NCBI GenBank assembly: GCA_028687525.1
Contig: JAQTZX010000096.1
Span: 1 to 5,991, forward strand
Direction: 5' to 3'
DNA: 5,991 bases
From: Candidatus Omnitrophota bacterium
Lineage (GTDB): Bacteria > Omnitrophota > Gorgyraeia > Gygaellales > Profunditerraquicolaceae
The notes beneath the pieces were generated by a model that was not told where the DNA came from, did not search any database, and worked only from the letters and a program-made list of their open reading frames with translations. Below are positions 1 through 5,514 of the stretch, in pieces. Position 1 is the first letter of the stretch; each line of letters opens with the position of its first letter. Position numbers and translations under genes: made by a program.

Positions 1-46
1 GATGGAGTTTTCCGGTAGGCCGCATTCCGCTGAGTATCCGTTTCAT
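1..46 (-). CDS. trpS: Tryptophanyl-tRNA synthetase, N-terminal fragment (cut by left window edge)
   Basis: Only the first 15 codons are visible. They start at the ATG at 46-44 and read MKRILSGMRPTGKLH, which matches the start of bacterial TrpRS: a KRILSG strand followed by the PTGKLH-LG segment that carries the class I 'HIGH' ATP-binding signature. The window ends on the first His of that signature. The enzyme is a cytosolic class Ic synthetase that charges tRNA-Trp using ATP. The gene starts 17 nt after the infB stop on the same strand, so co-transcription with infB is likely. A purine-rich GGCAGG lies upstream of the ATG, but its spacing of about 11 nt is long for a Shine-Dalgarno site. The gene rbfA is more usual at this position, but the residues do not resemble RbfA. 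The call rests on a short but distinctive motif, and the rest of the gene cannot be assessed. Confidence 0.85.
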   Translation of the reverse strand, partial: MKRILSGMRPTGKLH

Positions 47-63
47 AGTATCAGTAACCTGCC

Positions 64-2379
64 TTATTCATTACGCTCAACATCCGCAAGCGTCCGGGCG
101 ATCTTCTTTATTTCATACGCCTCGACAACATCCCCCTCGAGGATACCGTCGAACCCTTTCAGGGACATCCCGCATTCAAACCCTTCTTCCACTTCGCGGA
201 CATCGTCTTTAAACCGTTTCAGAGAAGAAAGCCCGCCTTCATATATCTGCTGGCCGTTCCTCACTATCCTGACCGGGCTGCTTCGCACGATCCGCCCCTT
301 GCTTACCATACAGCCGGCGATAACACCGGAGGTGGAAAGCCGGAAAACTTTTTTGACTTCGGCTTTGCCCAGGAAAACCTTTTTCAATTTCGGCTCAAGC
401 ATTCCCTCCAGCGCGGCTTTTATTTCATTGGTCAATTCATAGATGATATTATATATCTGCACATCCTGTCCCTCTTTCAGGGCCAGTTCTTTTGCCGCAT
501 CGTCGGCTTCTATATTAAAACCGAGAATAAGCGCTTCGGAAGCAAGCCCCAGCATTACATCGGAAATATTGATATTCCCCACGCCTTCGTGGATGATCGA
601 TATCTTGATGCCCGGGACATTGATATGCCCCATAATATCCTCGATGGCCTCAAGGGAACCCTGCGCGTCGGCTTTCAGGATCAACTTTAGCTCTTTCAAT
701 TTCCCTTCCTTTATCTGGGCATAGAGATCTTCCAGCCCCAGCCTCTTCACCGGTTTAATCTGCCGGTCCCGTTCCGATTCCCGCCTCTTTAAAGCCAGTT
801 CCTTCGCCGTTTTCTCCTCTTCAATGGCGAAAAACTGCTCACCGGCTTCAGGAAGGCCCGAAATACCCAAGACTTCCACGGGAAGAGACGGTCCTGCTTC
901 GGTAATACTGTGCCCGCGGTCGTTGAACATTGCCCGTATCTTGCCGAAATACTGCCCCACAATGATATTATTATTCAGCCGCAGCGTCCCGCTCTGTACG
1001 AGCAATGTCGCCACCGGTCCTTTATTCTTCACCATCTTCGCTTCCAGGACAATACCGTTGGCCGGCCTGTTGGGATTGGCTTTCAATTCCAGCATTTCAG
1101 TTTCCAAAATGATCATCTCAAGCAAATCATCGATCCCCTCCCCGGTCTTTGCCGATACCGGAACAGTGATAGTCTTACCGCCCCAGTCCTCTGCCGCCAG
1201 GTTAAGCTCGGCAAGCTGTTTTTTCACCCGGTTGAGATCCGCCTGCGGTTTATCGATCTTGTTGATCGCCACCACAATAGTTACACCGGCGGCCCGCGCG
1301 TGATCCACCGCCTCTCTGGTCTGAGGCATGATCCCGTCGTCGGCAGCCACCACCAGGATGACGATATCCGTTGCTTTTGCCCCCCGCGCGCGCATGGCTG
1401 TAAAAGCCTCATGTCCGGGGGTGTCCAAAAAGGTGATCTCTCCGTGCGAAACGGCTATACGGTAAGCTCCGATATGCTGGGTGATCCCCCCGAATTCACT
1501 GTCAACAACCTTGCTTTTCCGGATCGCATCTAATAACGACGTTTTCCCGTGGTCGACATGCCCCATAAAGGTAACAATGGGCGCGCGCATGACCAGTTCT
1601 TCAGGCTTATCCTGTTGTTTATGCGCGACAAGAGCCAGTTCTTCTTGATTCGGAGCCTGCTTGATCTTGAATCCGTACTTCCCGCAAATCTTGTTCGCCG
1701 CAACCTCATCAAGAGCCTGGTTGATAGTAGCCATCACCCCCATGCCCATAAGCAGTTTTATAAGTATCGACGGTTTTTCCTGCAGTTTAACCGCCAGATC
1801 CTTAACCACCACCGGAAATTCCAATTCCAGTTCCTTCGCTTCGGAAACTGCGGCAGATACCGGAGCCGAAACAACGGAAACGGCCGGAACCGCAGGTTTT
1901 TCTTCTTTGGCGGCCGGGGTTACTGAAGAGACCGCGGAAACTTGAGCGGCCGGTACAGGACTGACCGGCGGCGGAATAACAACCGGCCTTTCCCGGATAT
2001 TCCCGGTTTTCGGAGTAACATCGGAAGCCGCCTTTACCGGCATCTCCACAGCTGCGGCACGCGGCAACACTTCCTGCGCATGCGATGCCGGCGCAGCCGT
2101 GTGTCCCTCAACCGGAGTAAACGTCCCGGCAATTTTAGGAACTCCGGCCTTTCTCCTGCTCTTGACCGCCTTGTGGGAAACCGGCTCTTTCTTAAAAACA
2201 ACCGGAGCGCTCTCTTCCTTCTTCGCGTGCACGCGTTTAGCCCGTGCTTCTTTAACCGGTTTCTCTTTCAATACAGCCGCTTTCTTCTCTGCCGCCCCTT
2301 TGTTTATTCTAACCTTTGAAGTCTTCTCAGCCGTTGTTTTTTTCACAGCTTTGATTTTTTCTTTTTTCACTTCGGTCAT
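64..2379 (-). CDS. infB: Translation initiation factor IF-2
   Basis: IF-2 is a cytosolic GTPase that places initiator fMet-tRNA on the 30S subunit and promotes 50S joining. Numbering from the ATG at 2379 (771 residues): residues 1-180 are a low-complexity Lys/Ala/Pro/Val-rich arm; about 184-239 form one IF2_N-type helical domain (FPVVVKDLAVKLQEKPS); the GTPase domain has G1 GHVDHGKTS (273-281), G2 GGITQHIGAY (297-306), G3 DTPGHEAF with the catalytic His (319-326), G4 NKID (373-376) and G5 SAK (409-411). Domain II, the IF-2-specific domain and the C-terminal fMet-tRNA-binding domain follow to the end. The core is intact. The start is uncertain: 2379 has the best ribosome site (AAAGGGATGG upstream, GGGA 8 nt away), an in-frame ATG at 2409 would add ten residues, and the longest frame starts with TTG at 2418. 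The gene follows nusA directly; the ylxR and ylxQ genes often found between them are missing. Confidence 0.97.
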   Translation of the reverse strand: MTEVKKEKIKAVKKTTAEKTSKVRINKGAAEKKAAVLKEKPVKEARAKRVHAKKEESAPVVFKKEPVSHKAVKSRRKAGVPKIAGTFTPVEGHTAAPASHAQEVLPRAAAVEMPVKAASDVTPKTGNIRERPVVIPPPVSPVPAAQVSAVSSVTPAAKEEKPAVPAVSVVSAPVSAAVSEAKELELEFPVVVKDLAVKLQEKPSILIKLLMGMGVMATINQALDEVAANKICGKYGFKIKQAPNQEELALVAHKQQDKPEELVMRAPIVTFMGHVDHGKTSLLDAIRKSKVVDSEFGGITQHIGAYRIAVSHGEITFLDTPGHEAFTAMRARGAKATDIVILVVAADDGIMPQTREAVDHARAAGVTIVVAINKIDKPQADLNRVKKQLAELNLAAEDWGGKTITVPVSAKTGEGIDDLLEMIILETEMLELKANPNRPANGIVLEAKMVKNKGPVATLLVQSGTLRLNNNIIVGQYFGKIRAMFNDRGHSITEAGPSLPVEVLGISGLPEAGEQFFAIEEEKTAKELALKRRESERDRQIKPVKRLGLEDLYAQIKEGKLKELKLILKADAQGSLEAIEDIMGHINVPGIKISIIHEGVGNINISDVMLGLASEALILGFNIEADDAAKELALKEGQDVQIYNIIYELTNEIKAALEGMLEPKLKKVFLGKAEVKKVFRLSTSGVIAGCMVSKGRIVRSSPVRIVRNGQQIYEGGLSSLKRFKDDVREVEEGFECGMSLKGFDGILEGDVVEAYEIKKIARTLADVERNE

Positions 2380-2423
2380 ATATTCCATCCCTTTGCGTTT
2401 AACAGCCATACTGCTCAAAACTC

Positions 2424-3722
2424 TTAACCTTTGAGCGCTTTTTTAGCTTCTTCCTTTATCTTCTCCGCTTTTTTTTCTCCAATACCTTTGACCTTGACTA
2501 TATCCGGAATATCCGCGTTCGCGATCTCAACAGCAGTCCTGAAACCCGCTTCTTTCAAGCCGGCCAATGTTTTTTCCCCGATGCCCTTGATGTCTTCCAG
2601 CAATACCGCGTTTTTTCCCGCCTCTGCCTCACCGGGAACCGATTTCTGTTTCTTCCGCTTTTGTTTTTTCTTCTCCACGGGTTCTTCCGAAGGCAGCGCT
2701 TCCGCCGGTTCTATCTTTGCCTCTTGCGGGGCTTCACCCGCGGGTTTCTGGGCTAAGATACCGTCGAGGATTTTTTCCACGGCGGCGGTCTTTGTCCGCA
2801 CGTCCAATTCCCACGCGATAAGTTTTGAAGCAAGCCGGACATTCTGCCCGTGCTTCCCGATGGCTAAAGAAAGTTGATCGTCAGCCACGATCACCTCCGC
2901 CTTTTTATTTTCTTTATCCAGCCGTATCTCGGAAACTTCCGCGGGCAGCAGCGCGGCTTTGATATATTCTTTCATATCCTCGTTATAGCGCACGATATCT
3001 ATTTTTTCTCCCTGTAATTCATTGACGATATTTTTAACCCGGTTCCCCCTCATGCCCACGCACGCCCCCACGGAATCAACCCGCTCATTCCTTGAATATA
3101 CCGCGATCTTGGTACGTTCTCCGGCCTCGCGCGCGATAGCCTTGATCTCGACGGTCCCGTCATATATCTCGGGGACCTCCAGCTCAAAAAACTCCTTGAC
3201 CAGGCTCGGATGCCTGCGGGAAAGGATTATCTGCGGACCCTTGGTATCTTTTTTAACCTCCAGTACATACGCCCGGATGCGCTGCCCCTGCTTGAATTCC
3301 TCTTTGGGGGACTGTTCCCGTTTTAAAAGCACCCCCTCCGATTTCCCCAGAAGGTCTACGACAATATTTCCTTTATCAAAACGGTACACCGTACCGCTGA
3401 CAATCTCTCCGATCTTGGTCTGGAACTCGTTAAAGATCACGTCTTTTTCCGCTTCCCGGATCTTTTGTATGATAACCTGACGCGCGGTCGAAGCGGCGAT
3501 ACGCCCGAAGTCAATGGAATCGATCTCTTTCTCGTTAATGTACGCGTGGATCTTCCCGTTGGCCGGATCGAGGACAACCTTCAATTCTTCATTCGGCTTT
3601 ACATCGATGACTTTTCTCGTGGCGCTCAACAAAGCGCTCTCGATAGCGCTGACCAATATCTCTTTCTTAATGCCCTTTTCGCGCTCTATCTGTTCAATAA
3701 TCGCCATTAATTCTTCGCTCAT
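2424..3722 (-). CDS. nusA: Transcription termination/antitermination factor NusA
   Basis: NusA binds RNA polymerase and nascent RNA and modulates pausing, termination and antitermination. Numbering from the ATG at 3722 (432 residues): the N-terminal RNAP-binding domain covers about 1-100 (MSEELMAIIEQIEREKGIKK is family-typical); the S1 domain starts at GEIVSGTVYRFDKGNIVVDL (about 105) and ends near the ILSRRHPS segment (about 166-173); KH1 carries GMRG (223-226) and KH2 carries GKHG (289-292). A charged linker with a Lys/Arg cluster (about 351-360) leads to a C-terminal helix-hairpin-helix pair with IKGIGEKT (378) and VKGIGEKKAEKI (411). Many NusA proteins, such as that of Bacillus subtilis, stop after KH2, while E. 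coli has two acidic repeats; here there is one HhH module. The start at 3722 is preferred because GGAAGAGG lies 5 nt upstream. An in-frame ATG at 3743 would add MSEEEVD but sits inside an inverted repeat. The gene lies between rimP and infB, its usual place. Confidence 0.97.
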   Translation of the reverse strand: MSEELMAIIEQIEREKGIKKEILVSAIESALLSATRKVIDVKPNEELKVVLDPANGKIHAYINEKEIDSIDFGRIAASTARQVIIQKIREAEKDVIFNEFQTKIGEIVSGTVYRFDKGNIVVDLLGKSEGVLLKREQSPKEEFKQGQRIRAYVLEVKKDTKGPQIILSRRHPSLVKEFFELEVPEIYDGTVEIKAIAREAGERTKIAVYSRNERVDSVGACVGMRGNRVKNIVNELQGEKIDIVRYNEDMKEYIKAALLPAEVSEIRLDKENKKAEVIVADDQLSLAIGKHGQNVRLASKLIAWELDVRTKTAAVEKILDGILAQKPAGEAPQEAKIEPAEALPSEEPVEKKKQKRKKQKSVPGEAEAGKNAVLLEDIKGIGEKTLAGLKEAGFRTAVEIANADIPDIVKVKGIGEKKAEKIKEEAKKALKG

Positions 3723-3727
3723 ATCAA

Positions 3728-3735
3728 CCTCTTCC
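3728..3735 (-). promoter_or_regulatory. Strong ribosome binding site for nusA
   Basis: The minus strand reads GGAAGAGG, followed by a 5-nt spacer and the ATG at 3722. This is the clearest Shine-Dalgarno match at any gene start in the window. It lies between two in-frame ATG codons (3743 and 3722), so it supports the downstream one as the main nusA start. The upstream ATG has only a less regular GGGAAAG in front of it. Confidence 0.7.
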
Positions 3736-3741
3736 TCGCTC

Positions 3742-3765
3742 ATGAAGCTTTCCCGCGAGCTTCAT
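3742..3765 (-). repeat. Perfect 8-bp inverted repeat in the rimP-nusA gap
   Basis: The arms ATGAAGCT (3765-3758 on the minus strand) and AGCTTCAT (3749-3742) are exact reverse complements around an 8-nt loop, CGCGGGAA. In RNA this gives a stem-loop whose 3' arm includes AT of the upstream in-frame ATG of nusA (3743-3741). It lies between the rimP stop and the nusA ribosome site. No U-run follows in the transcript direction; the next bases are purine-rich. It therefore does not look like an intrinsic terminator. An RNA-processing or translation-control element is possible but is inference only. Confidence 0.6.
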
Positions 3766-3773
3766 CATAATTG

Positions 3774-4235
3774 TTATTTTATTATTTGTTTGCCTCTCGC
3801 TATTTTTTCCAGAGGTACTTCCGGCGACCCCGCGTCGGTCTCAATAACAAGAGAACCCTCTTTCACTTCCCGTAATATCCCTTCTATCTCGATATTATCC
3901 TCCACCGCCTCGCGCAGGAATAAACGCATCCGCCTGTTCAACGAACGCGCAAAATCCTGTTTAACCGTAAGAGGACGGTCCAGTCCGGGAGAACAAACCT
4001 CCAGAACATACCGTTCAGGTATGATGCCGCGTTCTTCCAGCATCCCGCCGATCCGGCTGTTCAAAACCGCGCACTCGCCCAGGGTAATACCGCCTTCCGG
4101 CCGGTCGGCAATAACCCTCAGCACCAGCCCGCTTCCTTCATACCGGAAAATCAATTCAACAAGCTCCATCCCCTGTTCTTTCAGATTCCCCCGGATGATA
4201 ACATCCAGTTCTTTAAGCAATTCTTCTTTATTCAT
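3774..4235 (-). CDS. rimP: Ribosome maturation factor RimP
   Basis: RimP (formerly YhbC/P15a) binds the 30S subunit and assists late maturation. The product is 153 residues, the usual family length. An N-terminal alpha/beta domain (about 1-85) carries the typical GMELVEL strand (22-28) and a strand-turn segment, LRVIADRPEGGITLGEC. The family signature SPGLDRPL is at 82-89. A C-terminal SH3-like barrel follows (about 93-150: RMRLFLRE, IEGILREV, SLVIET, VPLEKIARG). The ATG at 4235 lies 16 nt after the proS stop. I see no convincing Shine-Dalgarno site in this AT-rich gap, so translation may be coupled to proS; that is inference. Its position directly before nusA is one of the most conserved neighbourhoods in bacteria and supports the call. 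Confidence 0.96.
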   Translation of the reverse strand: MNKEELLKELDVIIRGNLKEQGMELVELIFRYEGSGLVLRVIADRPEGGITLGECAVLNSRIGGMLEERGIIPERYVLEVCSPGLDRPLTVKQDFARSLNRRMRLFLREAVEDNIEIEGILREVKEGSLVIETDAGSPEVPLEKIARGKQIIK

Positions 4236-4251
4236 AATTCATATCAATGAT

Positions 4252-5484
4252 TTATAATTTTTCCAATACCGCCTGCGGAGTACCGCTTATTTTCTCATTG
4301 GTGCGCCGGTTTTTCAGTTCCACCAGGTTCTTATTCCGATATTCTTTGCCGATTATTATCTGGAACGGGATACCGGTAAGGTCCGCGTCCTTGAACTTCA
4401 CCCCCGCGCGTTCATCACGGTCATCCAGGAGAACTTCAATCCCCCGCCTGGCCAATTCATTATACAAAAACTGCGCCTCGGACCAGATCGTATCGGCAGT
4501 CACATCCAGAGGAAGAATGATCACCTTGAACGGGCATATCTCTTCCGGCCATAATATCCCGTTGGCGTCATTATTCTGCTCTATGACCGTGGGCATTAGC
4601 CTGGACACGCCTATGCCGTAACATCCCATGATCACCGGTTTTGGATTATTATCCGAATCCACGAAGTTCGCTTCCAGAGCGACGCTGTATTTTGTCCCCA
4701 ATTTAAAAATATGCCCCACTTCGATGGTATTCGTTTTTTTCAGGGCTTCTCCGCATTTCGCGCACGATTCCTGTGCGCCTTCCTTATACGGGCGGGCAAT
4801 GCCGCAGTGCTCACACGCCAGGATAATGTCTTCCCCGCTGGGAGCGGGAGCCATGAATTCATGGGAAACCTTGCCTCCCATGACTCCCGAATCCGCTTCC
4901 ACCGCGTAAAACTTCAAACCGCACCGTTTCATTATCTTCCCGTACGCTTCATACATCGCCTGATAATTTTTCTCAAGACCGGCCTCGTCACGATCAAAAC
5001 TGTAGCAATCCTTCATGATAAATTCACATCCCCTGATCAACCCGAATCGCGGACGTATCTCATCCCGGAATTTAGTCTGGATCTGATACAGCAAAAGCGG
5101 TAAATGCTTGTACGACGATACAAAAGATTTGACCAGATCCGTCACCACTTCTTCATGGGTCGGCCCCAGACAAATATTCCTCCCCCGCCGGTCCGAAAAA
5201 CGGATCATCACTTCTCCGATATCTTTATCGCGCCCGGATCGTATCCAGAGATCCCGGGACTGCAGAGCCGGCAGAAGTAATTCGCTTGCTCCCGCGGCAT
5301 TCATCTCCTGGCGGATAATAGCCTCGATCTTATTCAATACCCGCAATCCAAGCGGCAGAAAAATATACACTCCCGCCATATGCATACGGATAAGCCCCGC
5401 GCGCAGCATGAGTTGATGGCTGACGGTATCAGCCTCCTGCGGGATGTCCCGTAATGTGGGTATGAAAATTTTTGTCCAATACAC
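4252..5484 (-). CDS. proS: Prolyl-tRNA synthetase, short form lacking the INS editing domain
   Basis: This cytosolic class II synthetase charges tRNA-Pro. The 410 residues align end to end with bacterial-type ProRS, which is normally about 570 residues. Visible parts: N-terminus with SHQLMLRAGLIR (22-33); motif 1 around 45-75 ending in LLLPALQ; the TxE loop GPTHEE (107-112); motif 2 with FRDE (139-142) and RGCEF (151-155); the GGKVSHEF segment (203-210); EVGHIFKLGTKYS (255-267); motif 3 GCYGIGVSR (287-295); and an anticodon-binding domain from about 318 to the end. The deficit lies between SGED (216-219) and EVGHIF (255-260), where the roughly 180-residue INS domain that deacylates Ala-tRNA-Pro normally sits. 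Only a short linker with CEHC (224-227) and CAKC (241-244) remains, which looks like a zinc ribbon. The start is GTG at 5484, with GGGGA 5 nt upstream and an in-frame stop shortly before. It lies 30 nt after ispG. Confidence 0.96.
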   Translation of the reverse strand: MYWTKIFIPTLRDIPQEADTVSHQLMLRAGLIRMHMAGVYIFLPLGLRVLNKIEAIIRQEMNAAGASELLLPALQSRDLWIRSGRDKDIGEVMIRFSDRRGRNICLGPTHEEVVTDLVKSFVSSYKHLPLLLYQIQTKFRDEIRPRFGLIRGCEFIMKDCYSFDRDEAGLEKNYQAMYEAYGKIMKRCGLKFYAVEADSGVMGGKVSHEFMAPAPSGEDIILACEHCGIARPYKEGAQESCAKCGEALKKTNTIEVGHIFKLGTKYSVALEANFVDSDNNPKPVIMGCYGIGVSRLMPTVIEQNNDANGILWPEEICPFKVIILPLDVTADTIWSEAQFLYNELARRGIEVLLDDRDERAGVKFKDADLTGIPFQIIIGKEYRNKNLVELKNRRTNEKISGTPQAVLEKL

Positions 5485-5489
5485 GATTG

Positions 5490-5494
5490 TCCCC
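5490..5494 (-). promoter_or_regulatory. Ribosome binding site supporting the GTG start of proS
   Basis: GGGGA on the minus strand lies 5 nt before the GTG at 5484. No ATG is in frame between that GTG and the preceding in-frame TAA, and the protein aligns with ProRS from its first residues, so the GTG is the likely start. The match to the Shine-Dalgarno consensus is moderate. Confidence 0.45.
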
Positions 5495-5514
5495 GGGTTA
5501 AAAAATTAATTTTG

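Noticed and set aside
910..1533. Long plus-strand open frame (207 codons) opposite infB
   Set aside because: It lies wholly antisense to the conserved GTPase domain of IF-2, its translation shows no recognisable motif, and its residues (many His, Arg and Pro) look like a codon-bias shadow.
1530..1712. Small minus-strand frame (60 codons) inside infB
   Set aside because: It overlaps the conserved IF-2 G1 region in another frame, has an Arg/Leu/Ser-rich composition and shows no supporting start site.
3514..4257. Plus-strand open frame (247 codons) spanning nusA and rimP in antisense
   Set aside because: It crosses two clearly coding genes and their gap, is Ser/Arg/Ile-rich with no domain pattern, and has no matching context. 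It is a shadow frame.
5502..5513. Perfect palindrome AAAATTAATTTT in the ispG-proS gap, considered as a terminator or operator
   Set aside because: It is a pure A/T palindrome with no loop and no G/C stem in a 30-nt intergenic gap. It is too weak for a terminator and is easily explained by AT-rich spacer composition.
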